Below the pieces are notes generated by a model. The model made no database searches. It saw only the letters and a list, made by a program, of their open reading frames with translations, and was not told where the DNA came from. The position numbers and the translations under genes are program-made. 64,000 nt of DNA from Oasisia sp. SBJ-2009 (Eukaryota; Annelida; Polychaeta; Sabellida; Siboglinidae). The stretch lies in the NCBI GenBank assembly GCA_964017155.1, contig OZ024865.1, positions 44,949,196 to 45,013,195 on the forward strand. The letters are read 5' to 3'. Of the stretch, positions 12,530-24,700 are shown piece by piece (positions within the stretch are counted from its first letter, which is position 1; every line of letters starts with the position of its first letter).

Positions 12530-12624
12530 CTTTGTTGAGAAATCCATTCCCTTAAACTGCTGTTTTCCCTCTCCATCGATTTCCCGAGCTTCTTCAGAAA
12601 CAGACAAATTTCATTCTCCTTCGA
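12530..12624 (-). CDS. TRMT2A: TRMT2A exon: last one found
   Basis: SKENEICLFLKKLGKSMER to LREWISQQ. Acceptor tttgtttcag, donor gtagtg. Ends in phase 2, so the coding sequence must continue. Confidence 0.8.
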
Positions 12625-15600
12625 CTGAAACAAAAGTCAGTATTATGTTTTATACACATGATAATTCCATTAACCAAAAAGACAGATGCCCGGGAAGTCA
12701 AGGATGCACTGGAATCATCAAACAACCTGTTCAAAATGCAGCAATAATCAACTTTCCTTCACTATATAAGAAATGCATTTATGAGAAAGTGAACAGGATT
12801 TGCCAGGAATATTAGCCATGACAAAATGCTTGATGATGTCGACATTAGATTATTACACAAAGTGTGCAAAGTGTCCTGATGCGACCACATCTCCTCAAAC
12901 CATGAGCTGTACAGAAATCTGCCATGGATTTTCATCACCATGGCTACGACTATGTCTGCCAGGTCATGTGATACACCATGAAACAGATACACGACAGATA
13001 CACAACAGATACAGAATAGATACACACAAAGGCACTGAGAAAAGAGGTCATCCAAACATGACCCAAGAGACACCATCATGTTGAACACGAGGCTCAGTGA
13101 GACTTGCCTGATGAATAAGTAATAATAAAATGTATGATGTGTCAGTCTACGAGTGTTGCCATCAACAGGTTTCCTCCATTGATACTGTATCAAATTGGAA
13201 GAAATGTTTCCGTTTTGACTAACTATATTGCCTCATAAAGGCAATCAAACAAAAGCTGACATAATGACAAACCTTTAGTTGTTCTTCATAAGGAACATTC
13301 CACAATGGTGTCACAGACTCGTTTAATCTGAAACAAACATGTAATACTGTGTTCAACTCACAATGATTTTATTTTTTTGCTTAATTTCAAGGTAATTATA
13401 AAAAAATATGTATCCAACACAACATGCTTGATTTGCTAATGCAACTTTATCCCTTTGCTTTGGACAAATCATTGGCTATACACCTGTACAGTCATTTGGC
13501 TCCATAATATAAACATTATCATAATTCTTTCAACAAAAGCAACAAACCATTTTTAGTAAAAGTGATTGTGCATGTTATGTGGAGATTTATCCACAACAAA
13601 TCATAATTTTAATTAATAGATTTCATAATGGATTGAATGAACTGAACCAGGCAACATCCAGTTACACAACGACCAAACATTACCAGTCTTTCTGAAGCAT
13701 AATATGTTTATATTTAGTCATTGAATATTTATTGTAACAATTCAAATTGTAGAAATAAAACTGACCTGATTTCTACCGGCACAGCAGACTCCGTACCAGA
13801 CAATTTCGCCTTCTTCTCCGGCTGCATCCTCTGCTCTAAAACAGAAAAAACAATAAATTACTATAGTGAATATATTGTTCATGGTTCCAAGAATGATTTA
13901 TTGTAGTATAATTAACTTACTTTGGAGCTTAATGTCGAAGATGAGTACGACGTTTCGATCCGTCAGCTATGGACCTTGTTTATGTACTGGTGCCACGTGT
14001 TGCCTCACATTTCAGAGGGATAATTTGAAATCCGCTGAAATCTGAGGCAACACACGTGACACCAGTACGTGAACAAGGTCTGTAGCTGATGGATCGAAAC
14101 GTCGTACTCATCTTCAATATTAAGCTCCAAAGTAAGTTAATTATACTACAATACGCTGTAAATAAAAAATAATTTCATCAACTGAAAATTTTACATGCAT
14201 CCCAAAATGACATGATCTTTCACTGCATATTACAATAAAAAAATATGTGCACTGAAAAAACAGGAACAGCAAAAATCAAAATCTTAATTCTATACATCAG
14301 CCGTAAGTCAGGATGAACAATGTACTATGGCTATATTAAAAGTGCTAAATAAAAGTTGAAAACATAATTTCAACTGGTCACATGAAAATTATAAAAACAA
14401 AGCATTTATTTTGTATTACTTAATAAACGCATAAGACAAAATTTCTTTTTCCTTTAGAAAACAGACCAAAAGCAACAACAAATTCATACCAATAACAAAT
14501 AAATAATTACATACGTCTACAGCACCTATATCTTCAACTCTGAGTTTAAAATAATCAGGAAATTATGACTGGGGGATACATATGAGTCATCTTTAGGGCA
14601 ATAACAACTGCCCTGGGAAGGGGCAAAGTTCTGCGTCTTTCCCCACCTGCTTCCTGCTTCCGTTTCTTCAACAAGGGATCAGCGGCCGGGTTCGCTTTCT
14701 GGAAACAACATCAGGCTTCAAGAATTTACTGTTAAAAAGTTATGTTTCACTTCCCTGCAGTACATGTACAGTGACTGTACGCTAAAAAATAAGTTAATAC
14801 AATAAATATGAAAATAGATAAATAGAATTAACTGTACATTAAAAGGATGAATAAGTTAATAAAATAAATAATAAATAGATCAATACAAATATTAGTACAT
14901 CAAATAAAAAAGCAGACAGTTCATAAAACAGTCTACTATGATGTCAATGACTGAATGACTGGGATATCATAGTCAGTAAATAGTGCAACAATATATGATT
15001 TATGTCCACTCACCTTCGCCTTTAGTTCCTGCCCTCGCCACTGGTGGCCATGAATCAGTTCAATGGCGCTTTCTCTGTCTTCTTCGCATCTGTTAAAAAT
15101 TAAGAAAATAGTTTCACACGACTACTATTAACAACCATGCAACCAATTATTAGCAGGTTTGGAATAGAACTATTTCTTTGACATATGTAGGAGATGATTT
15201 AATGTAAATCTTTGTGTCAATGGGGCTATATTGACCACGAAGATCATAACCAATCAAATGCAACTCACTGGTGTGTAGAATCCACCATAATAATTATATG
15301 CTTCAAGGCCTTACTTACTAGTAATTATATATAATATGTGTGGATACAACATGTTAGCCTACTTAGGTACTCAATAACAACTAATTCATAGTATTAGCAA
15401 AATAATGCTATTAGCAATCGTTGTCGTGTGCAAAACATATACATACATATGATGATATCAATGTAGCTACATAAAAATCTAATCTTCCTAATGCATGCTC
15501 ACATCACAACCAATATATCTACTGACGTTTTAGCATTACTGAAAGCCTCACTGTCTTACCATAACATCATTTAATAAACTAAATCTGTAACCATGGCAAC

Positions 15601-17129
15601 CATTCAACATACCTGAAAGTGAGGAAGACATATTGTCCTCTCTCTGGTAATTTCATCTTCACCCATCCTTTCACACCAATGGCCTTGAACTTCTTCTTCA
15701 GTTGCTATGACAACATATCCAAAGATCAACATAAGTAACTGAGTCATACCAGCAATGACAACTACAACCATGCTTAATTTGGTCTTAGCCATATTTTGAT
15801 GCTTATTCACACGTAGTCTTGAGAAACAATTATATCCACTACTGATTGTTTTCATATTACAAACAGCATCATTTAGTGAAACATCTGCTATGACATAGCA
15901 GTTATTAAACCAATTTTCACAGCATGACCAACTATAGCGTTGTGCTATTAAGGTAAGAAAAAACTGAAGCTACCCCTTCCCTAGATGTTCACCCCCCCCC
16001 CACAATTTCCCAGTCTTTTGATATCATCAGTGGAACAAAGAAGCTGAAATGTTCAATGTTCCCCTCAGACTACCATTGTAGTGATATAAAGAACACAAAA
16101 AGACAACAGTAAAACGTGGCACGATACTTACAGAGATGCCAAACTTTTTCGGGAGATTACAAACTTCAATCTTGAAGATTTCCGATGTAAAGCCATCTCT
16201 TTCAAGGTATGAGTAAGGGTCAATGACTTCTTCTTCCTTGTCACCAATGACAGCAACACCTGGTCCTCCTGTGATGTCCTCCGTTCTGTCTGTGTCAACT
16301 TGACTGACCTCTGACCCTTGTGCGCCATCTTGGCTCACCATTGAACTATCTTGTTTGACCTCTGAACTTACATCATCGGCATCCGGTTGAACTACACCAT
16401 TGTCTTCTATATAAGTGAAATAAAAAACATTATATGTGCTGTTGCAGTTTAAACATTTACTTTACGTAGATTATTCAAATTAAACATTTACTTTACGAGT
16501 TTACGTAGATTATTCAGTTGATATTTGCGTAGGAAATGAAAATGTCATAACCCAGCAAATCCATGTGGAATTATCTCGGTGGTGTATTTACCTGATATAC
16601 AATGTAACTGGGAAAGCATAGGAAATAAAAAATTAGCAGCAAGCTCATGTCTGAGTCTGACTGTAATCAGAATTGATTGGCAAATGGTGCACCTGTAGCG
16701 TATTTATAATTTATTCTAATTTTACAACTGTGGTGGAATTATTTATATTTATTATAAATGCACCAATGATGTAAACTCCATTAAGTTACAGTAATTTCAT
16801 ATCGTAAATGATCTTTAAATAAACCCATCAAAGAACATATTTTATCCCCCAAATACAAACTACCACCAGGTACAAAAAATTTAACAACACTCATCTTATC
16901 AAATGTTTTTAACAAATGGTCTACATTCCGCATTGAAATGGTGTTGTTCGAATTGAGAAATAAATCGGGTCAGCTAATTATCATATCAGTGGCCATCGAA
17001 CCTTGTTTTGTATCATCAGCTATGAGGGCATCATCTTTCTTTGGACAGGCTTCTTTTTGCAGCTGGTTGAGACTTGAGTCTGCTTGGCTGCCACTGCACC
17101 TCTCTTCAGTGTCAACTTCCATCAGGATA
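12530..17129 (-). CDS. TRMT2A: tRNA (uracil-5-)-methyltransferase homolog A, N-terminal exons (partial)
   Basis: Spliced minus-strand gene. Exons: 17129-17002 (ATG at 17122), 16406-16132, 15704-15613, 15089-15014, 14698-14647, 13835-13766, 13327-13273, 12624-12530. All have GT/AG ends and compatible phases (1,0,2,0,1,2,0,2), giving 278 residues. The first 100 or so residues are acidic and low-complexity. An RRM follows at about residues 115-190: FTSEIFKIEVCNLPKKFGIS, then QLKKKFKAIGVKG, YVFLTF, and LIHGHQWRGQELKAK. A Lys-rich linker (ADPLLKKRKQEA) leads to the family block VTPLWNVPYEEQL and a helical segment ending ISQQ. TRMT2A methylates U54 (m5U) in tRNA. Its SAM-binding and catalytic domain should follow but was not found to the left. 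The gene diverges from RANBP1. A non-coding 5' exon must lie upstream of 17129 because the first coding exon begins with an acceptor. Either a very long intron, a misassembly or a truncated gene explains the missing half. Confidence 0.85.
13273..13327 (-). CDS. TRMT2A: TRMT2A exon: VTPLWxVPY block
   Basis: LNESVTPLWNVPYEEQLK, a block conserved in TRMT2A. Acceptor tgtttcag, donor gtttgt. Confidence 0.9.
13766..13835 (-). CDS. TRMT2A: TRMT2A exon: linker
   Basis: EQRMQPEKKAKLSG then TESAVPVEI. Pyrimidine-rich acceptor ctgttttag, donor gtcagt. Phase 1 in, phase 2 out. Confidence 0.8.
13900..14152. mobile_element. Hairpin MITE, copy 1 (in TRMT2A intron)
   Basis: Near-perfect inverted repeat of about 115-bp arms around a loop at about 14017-14035. 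Arms start ATTGTAGTATAATTAACTTA and contain TGGAGC and GTACGACGTTTCGA. No coding capacity. The related copy at 24497-24742 shares the arms and about 48 bp of extra sequence to the left of the hairpin, so the mobile unit is asymmetric (here about 13863-14152). Confidence 0.85.
14647..14698 (-). CDS. TRMT2A: TRMT2A exon: basic linker
   Basis: KANPAADPLLKKRKQEA, resembling the KADPMARRRRQE segment of vertebrate TRMT2A. Acceptor tttccag, donor gtgggg. Confidence 0.85.
15014..15089 (-). CDS. TRMT2A: TRMT2A exon: RRM end
   Basis: CEEDRESAIELIHGHQWRG then QELKAK. Acceptor aacag, donor gtgagt. Confidence 0.9.
15613..15704 (-). CDS. TRMT2A: TRMT2A exon: RRM middle
   Basis: QLKKKFKAIGVKGWVKMKL to GQYVFLTF. 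Donor gtatgt, acceptor catag. Starts in phase 0 and ends in phase 2. Confidence 0.9.
16132..16406 (-). CDS. TRMT2A: TRMT2A exon: acidic linker and start of RRM
   Basis: Acceptor AG 16408-16407, consensus donor gtaagt after 16132. Carries DPYSYLERDGFTSEIFK, the most diagnostic TRMT2A block. Confidence 0.9.
17002..17129 (-). CDS. TRMT2A: TRMT2A first coding exon
   Basis: Acceptor AG at 17131-17130, ATG at 17122-17120, donor GT at 17001-17000 (gttcga, weak). Begins MEVDTEERCSG. Ends in phase 1 (G), which joins AA of the next exon as Glu. Confidence 0.75.
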
Positions 17130-18748
17130 CTGAAACATGGTATCTATGAATGAATACTTTAAGGCAGATAATACATCATGCGAAAAAGTGGCCTGGTGTT
17201 AATTTGGCACACTTTATATAAGTGTAAATGATGATGATGATGGCGAACTGTTACATTTTTATTTAATTTTGTGATATGCCTTGACTACACTATAGTTTGC
17301 CCTGTGTCATCAATTAAACATTTGATACATGTTTTGACCTACCTGTACTGGCACATTGCAAGAAGCCATTTTAACATTGTTTAATAACTGTAAATGTTAA
17401 AATGGCTTCTTCTATTGGTTAAGCCTATTGCAAATCCTATTTTTTTTGCAAAAGGTGACCGGTTAAAAAAAATCTGCAGTTGGTTTAATAAAACATTGCT
17501 TAGTTTTGCTTATATGGCTGGGGTATCACACATTTCATAATGACTGTAGACTCGTAACATTACAGGAAATCTGGCTAGTAAACAGTAATCGAAGTACTGC
17601 ATTTGCCGACATGAAAAGGAAAGCACGGTAATGCGAAACATATACACTCATTATCGCCCATATGGTTATAGCAGAACACTATATCACTGGATTTAGAATA
17701 TGTGTAACGGATACTAAAGTTAACTTAACATCTCATGATACACATTTCAGTTGTACTACTTATTCGGGTTGTCACTAATTAATCCCCGAGAAAAAATACA
17801 AACTACATAACAAACCATGCGGCCAGACGCGAAAGAGTCCCAAAACTATAAAAATAACATCTCAACCTTAACGACACCACCTTTGCATTATTAAATGTTA
17901 TTACAATTTTATTGTATTAGTATTTATTAATTGAGTACATATATACGTAATTGATTATTTACATTTTTTTATTGACGGAATTCATCAAAGCAGAGCCGTA
18001 CAAGGCAATCATTGCATCCTCATTAAATCGAATTTGTAATAATTCCGAGTTCCAGGGCTATACACCAAAAATAAACAGCAATGCAGTTCCGGTCTCCGGT
18101 TCTGCTTTTTTAATCAACAACAACAACAACGTTCACACATCCATTCTAAAACTATAAATTAAGTCACCTAGCTGTCTCTCGTGTACGAATTAATTCCGAT
18201 GCGCATCCCTTGCATATATATACAGTGATTTTCAAAATGTTGAAGGTTGAAACTTGACTGGAAGATGACTGAAATGGTTAATGTCGTATTAAATTGATTT
18301 TTCCAGTATTTTAACATCACTCACTTTATTGATCTAATATGAACTTAACACAATTGCTTCACAGTAGTATTCTTTCCTATAAAATGTTGTTATAATTTAA
18401 TGTTTTGCCATTAGGGGTTATTTAATTGATTAAGTGCAAAATTATTATTTGAAAAAGTAAAGCACGTGGACACGCCTGGATTCACAACACTTCATAACTG
18501 TTCAGTAATTATTTGTATGAAGAAACTCAATCGTCAATTGGCTCAGTATATAATCCGGTGTGTGGGACATTGTTTTACGCGACAACAGTACGCAAGACGT
18601 ATAGCGAGAAAAGAAAGCAAAGCACTTATTGGCTATGATGAGGAATTCCCCTCGTTTTCGCTAGAGCGGGAAAGTCGTTATCGTCGCCATTTACAGAAAG
18701 GTTTACATAAGGGTTTGACAAAAATAAAAATCACATATCATCGCCGCA
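17123..18748. promoter_or_regulatory. Presumed bidirectional TRMT2A/RANBP1 promoter region
   Basis: About 1.6 kb between the divergent ATGs. The sequence nearest RANBP1 (18470-18748) is the GC-richer, promoter-like part. It contains GCGGGAAA at 18666-18673 and two ATTGG (inverted CCAAT) pentamers near 18536 and 18630. The left part holds the TRMT2A 5' intron, including an 18-bp perfect stem at 17361-17378 / 17393-17410. Transcription starts and the TRMT2A non-coding first exon are not determined. The role is inferred from the gene layout and from the known bidirectional HTF9 promoter in mammals. Confidence 0.55.
18666..18673. promoter_or_regulatory. E2F-type site GCGGGAAA
   Basis: Perfect reverse of the TTTCCCGC E2F consensus, 76 bp before the RANBP1 ATG. 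Mammalian RANBP1 transcription is known to be E2F-controlled and cell-cycle dependent. Functional use here is inference. Confidence 0.45.
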
Positions 18749-18763
18749 ATGACAGATGATAAG
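18749..18763 (+). CDS. RANBP1: RANBP1 exon 1 (MTDDK)
   Basis: Five codons followed by donor gtaaca in phase 0, matching the phase of exon 2. Context CGCCGCAATGA. Predicted rather than proven. Confidence 0.65.
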
Positions 18764-21700
18764 GTAACATACTTAACAGCTTCTTACACAATGGTTTATC
18801 CCGTTTTATTATTTTTGGGGTTAGGTGCCCAATATGTTGATATAATTGAAATGTTTTAAATTTAATACGGTGTATCAACCGTTGTTCAATACATTCGAAA
18901 TTCGTCAGCATCTTTCTTTCAAAGATTGTGTTTTGGAAAACTAATTTTTTCCACATCGCAAAAAACATGGAGTAATTTCTTCTCTGAAGAATAATTTACG
19001 CGGCACGGTGAATGGAGTATTGACGATTATAATTTTGTTTATTTGATTAGGTTGTGGTGTTGCATTGAAATACCCTATTATCGCGCAACAGCGTGTTACC
19101 GTTTTGTATCGTGGGCCTTACTATTTTTTAATACGGTGAAGTTGTTTTACACGAGATCGGCATTTGTTACACAATTAGAATGAAAACCACAATTGGCGCA
19201 AAAGAAATCTGAATTAAATAAAACTGACTGTCGGCAAACACTTGAGGATGTCGACCAGCGTTATCGAATGCCGATGAACGGAAGTGACAGCTGAATCGAG
19301 CATGTAACGAAAAACCTGAACCAAAATCAGCTGACCTCTATTATCGCCCGACGCTATGGCCACGCCCATGACAGCTACCGGCGACAACGTCATTGTCATC
19401 AACGAACTCTTATGCTTTTATATAAATAGAATGGACATCTTGCCGCGTTCTGTACTTCTCCGAATTGTACTTGACAATTTTACGGACACTGACATCAATA
19501 AAGCCAAAGACGTTCTGCATTCGCACATTTCCGTTACTTTAAAAAACCGGCGTATCAAACGTCAAGGTTCAGACAGAGCGAAACACAACATCGACGACAT
19601 CTCCAAAGTCCTGGACGAAATTGACCCGAATCACATACCAATCTTCGTGGCCCGTGATCTTGGTAAGCTGCCAAACATCGACTTTAATCATGTGGACGTT
19701 TCCTCTTTATCCCGTGAAATCACTATGTGCAAGAACAAACAGAACGACACTGATGACGCGTTCCAGCTACTAACCAACTCAGTGTCTACACTGTCGACGC
19801 AGATCTCTACTCTGGTGTCGTCACTTACTTCAGGAGTGCCCAAACTCGTGAATGCCACTGTGAAATCCCTGCTGCCACTGCCGCAGATCATTACTGCTGA
19901 TGTTGCTACAACGACAGCCGCCAAATTCGTGCCTACACGTCTCGCCATCTCCTCTGAACGCTGTAGATCATCCCAGAGCTCAACATCTCCGCCAATCACT
20001 CCTCTACAATCTGCGGCGTCAATCTCGATTGAATCAGCGATCACTTCCCTGATGGGCTCGCCCCCTGCTCCACAACAGTCAGTCGAGACCACTACATCTA
20101 TTACGCCTACCGGTAACACATCTTCGCCACTGTGGACCGACGTTGTCTCCAAGAAACCACGCAAGCCATCAACGAAAACGTATGTGTCATCTGTTAGTGT
20201 TAAGCAACACAAAACGCATCAAATGACCACTGGAAAATCGTCCGTCAAGTGTGGACTCAAATGTGCTCCCGCTCGACTTGTATCGGCGGATTACTTTTTA
20301 ACCGGTTTTCATACCGACACATCATGTGTGGACGTCTCGACGTATGTGTCTTCTAACTTGAAGATGAAGTGCACCTGTGAACGCATTCCATCAACTCACA
20401 ACTACTACGCCTCTTTCAAACTGTGTGTCGACATTGGCAGACCGAACACTCTCTATGACGCCAACCTTTGGCCAGTTGGCACTAAGATTGGTCGATACTT
20501 TCCTCCAAGGAAACACAACACAGCTAATTCGACACACCTATAGACTGTCGTATACGTATTGCTTCCTTTAATGCGAGAAGCATACGGAACAGTTCACTTG
20601 ATTTGATTAACATTTTAACTGCATGTGATATACTTGCTGTGCAAGAACATTGGCTTCCCAAACAGAGCCTTTCATATATTAATTCTTTGCACTCTGACTT
20701 CAGTGCTAGGGGCATTAGCTCCATCGATTATGGTGATGGCTTCAGTGGTCGTCCTCACGGTGGTCTTTGTTTTTTATGGCGAAGATCACTTGACCCATCC
20801 ATCGAAATTTTGGTTTATGACGACGAGAAAAGACTTCTTGGTCTAAAAATCACTACTTTTAATGCCACAATTCTTGTTCTTAATGTATATCTACCATATC
20901 AGAGCGATGATAATGTTGATGAATATCAAGCTATTTTAGGCAAGATCCAAGCCATAACTGACTCATTTGATTCAAGTAATATTTTTATTGTTGGAGACTT
21001 TAATGCTGATTTAATCAAGACTAGCTTATTTTCACCATTTCTAAATTCTTTTATTAGTGAATGCCACTTTATCCCAAGTGACATTAAGTATCTTCCCCCC
21101 GATTCGTTTACATATGTTAGTGACGCCCATGGCTCTAGGAGCTGGCTGGATCATGTGCTTTGCACCCACTCCAGTCACTCATCTGTCTCTGATATGGTAA
21201 TTAATTATGACTGTGTCTCTTCGGATCATTTTCCTCTATCGTTTACCATTTCTATCAAATTACTACCCACTTCTGAATCATCCACTACGCAACAAACTTG
21301 TAAGCCCAGTCCCATGTGGGATTGTGCTTCCTCCCATGACCTTCTCAACTATTACAACAATTCTGGTTCTCTTTTATCCGGCATTGACGTACCACATGCT
21401 GCTCTAAGTTGTACCAATCCTAACTGCCATGATGTAGCCCATCAGCTGCTCTTGTGCAAATTTTATAATGATATCATACATTCTCTTACGGATGCTTCCG
21501 ATGTCATTCCTACTAAAACGTATAACACATCCCGAAAATTCAATGTTCCTGGTTGGAACGACCTAGTCAGGGACTCTCATCAAGCTGCCAGAGAAACTTT
21601 TCTCATCTGGCGGTCTGCTGGGAGTCCGAGACATGGTTCTTTGTATGACTTAATGAAAATTAAACGTGCCCAGTTTAAACGCAACAAAAGACATTGCGAA

Positions 21701-24700
21701 AAAAATGCTGAATCTCTTAAAGCGGAGCGACTAGCTTCCAATCTGAGCAGCCATGATTTAAAAAACTTTTGGAAGGGCATCAAACAAGCAAACAATGCCA
21801 GGTTACCTAACCCCAGTAATGTTGGAGGTGCCTGTGGTGCTGAAAACGTCAGAAATATGTGGCTTCAACATTACCAATCACTGCTTAACTCTGTACCCGA
21901 GTCTACTGTTCACATTCATAAGATTGACATGTATTGTAGCAATATTCAACTTAGCGACAATATGGCTGTTAAAGTTAAAGAACTACAAGAATTAATAATT
22001 GCTATGCCTGTTGGTAAAGCCTGTGGCTATGACCATATCAGTAATGAACATTTTAAGTATGCTAACGAAAAACTACATATTCTTATGTCTTTGTTGTATA
22101 GCAGTCTGTTAATACATGGTTTTTTACCTGATACTATGATGACAACAATCATAGCTCCTATCATTAAAAATAAATCTGGTGATTTGTCAGACAATAATAA
22201 CTATAGACCCATTGCCCTTGCCACAGTAGCTAGCAAACTATTTGAATCATTAATATTATCCAGGGCTATCCCATTTCTCATTACATGTGACAATCAATTT
22301 GGATTTAAAAAGCATCACTCTACTGAGATGCTCATATTTCTGTTAAAAGAACTTTTTCGAAACTATATTGCTAATGGGTCCTCTATGTATGTTACTATGT
22401 TGGATGCCTCCAAAGCCTTCGACAAAGTTAACCACAGCAAGCTATTTGGTAAATTAATTGATCGTGGCTGTCCAGCTTTTATTGTACGCATTCTATACCA
22501 CTGGTACGGTACCCAACAATTTACCATCAGATGGTGTCAGGGATTTTCTAGCTTTTTTACTGTTTCCAATGGTGTTAAACAGGGTGGAATCCTTTCCCCC
22601 CATCTTTTCAATGTGTACATGGACGACTTAAGCGTTAATCTAAACAAATTATATATTGGTTGTCTTTATGCTGGCACCTTAATCAACCACTTGATGTATG
22701 CTGATGACCTCTGTATTTTTTCTCCCAGTGTTGCTGGTTTGAGAAAACTTACCGATTGTTGTGCCAAGTATGGCGAATTGTTCAATATTACTTATAATGC
22801 CAAGAAGTCCTTTTGTATGGTTATTGACAACCAATCCCAGGACAGGAAACATTTTCATTGTATCCATCTCGATAACCATCCATTACCTTATACTACAAAA
22901 TGTAAATATCTTGGTCATATAATCAACAATAACCTGACTGATGATGACGACATAGCCAGACAAAAAAGATGCCTTTATGCCCAAGCCAATGTATTAGCTC
23001 GAAAATTTTGTCTTTGTAATATTTCTACCAAAATTATTTTATTTCAAGCATACTGTGCTCCTATGTATACTTCTAGTCTTTGGTGCACATTCAAAAAATA
23101 TAGCCTCAAAAGCATTACTGTCGCATACAATAATAGCCTCAGAATTTTACTAAACTTACCCCCAAGATGTAGTGCAAGTTTTATGTTTGCCACCAACTAT
23201 ATTAAATCCTTCAATGAACGCATTCGTTCATCAATATTCAGTCTTTTATGTCGTCTTCATCAGTCAGATAATATCCTTTTTATTAATTACCTTCATACCG
23301 ACATTCATTTTAAGAGCCATTTGTACTCATACTGGAGGTCTTTATTGTACACATGTCATTAGTATTGTATTTATTTTTTAATCATTTTTAATTTTATTTT
23401 ATATTTATTTTTACAACTTATTTAATTCATTTCCTCATATATTTAGACATAACTTTTTAAATTTTACACTTATATTTTTACGTTGATCTCATTGCTTTGA
23501 TTGTATTATATGTATTGTACTTTTTTTTTTTTTTATTGTATTTTATGTATACATATATGGACGTCTTGTCTGAAATAAACCTTATTATTATTATAAAACT
23601 GTTTGTATTAGTCAGGCATGAGCCTTTTTGTTTTGACAGGTCCGGTGACAACGAATTTGTTGGTTGATATACCATCGTTACATGTCGGTGACGAAAGAGA
23701 AAAACTCATCTTAATAAAATGTGCGGTAATCTTATACTTAACTGGCCTAAATTATTACGGCCTTTTAAAACCGTTTTTTCACCTTATATCGATATGTATG
23801 TATTCGCAATGTGATTCTACATCACTTCCGGTACAAAGAAGTCAGATTAAACTATTTTAATTTGTGTTTTACAATAATTTAAACACACCGAGTCGAAATA
23901 AATCGGTGACATAGCATGGTTTACTTCGACTCGGCGTGTTTAAATTGTTCTAAAACACAAATTAAAATAGTTTAATCTGACTTCTTTGTACCGGAAGTGA
24001 TGTAGAAACCCATTGCGAACACATACACATCGATATAAGGTGGGAAAAAACGGTCTTAAAAGGCCGTAATAATTTAGGCCAGTTAAGTATAAGATTACCA
24101 AAATGTGCTGTGTAATCCAAAATAATTATTTTCCTATCTACCCCTTTTCCACACAAAAAGTAAAGAAAAACAAATTTTTCTAGTCATCAAAATAATGAGA
24201 GCATACAATATGAGAGTACACTGGCTAATATGACATGTTCATTTTCATAGAGAATACATTGTTGCCCAATGAATTTAAACTAAAAACAAATTATCTTAAA
24301 TTTGGAAGTATACACACATGACTAATACAGGCAGATACCCACCAGTTTTGTAGTTGTCCCATGGACAGCTGGTAGTGACAATTTCACTTGTCTTGTGGCA
24401 AATTTAGTTGTTGCCTTGTTGGACAGTCATAATGTTGATACTTGTGTACTGCACCAATGAATAGATTGTGTACATTGTTAGAACATGTTTCACATTAGTA
24501 AATATATTGTTCATGGCTCCAAGAATGGTTTATTTTAGTATGATTTACTTACTTTGGAGCATTATTGTCGAAGCGAGTACGACGTTTCGACCCGTCGTCT
24601 ATGGGCCTTGATCACGTACTGATGTCACGAAATCTGAGGCAACACACGTGTCATCAGTACGTGATCAAGGCCCGTAGACGACGGGTCGAAACATTGTACT

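Larger units (their letters stand above)
19227..23592 (+). mobile_element. Full-length CR1/L2-group LINE with two intact ORFs
   Basis: 4366 bp lying in RANBP1 intron 1 in the sense orientation. It has a short 5' UTR (about 129 bp), ORF1, ORF2, an AT-rich 3' UTR, and a tail CTGAAATAAACC followed by TTA repeats, as in elements that end in short tandem repeats rather than poly(A). Direct repeats ATAAAACTG at 19218-19226 and 23593-23601 are candidate target duplications and define both ends. Both ORFs lack internal stops or frameshifts, so this is a recent and possibly active copy. Confidence 0.85.
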
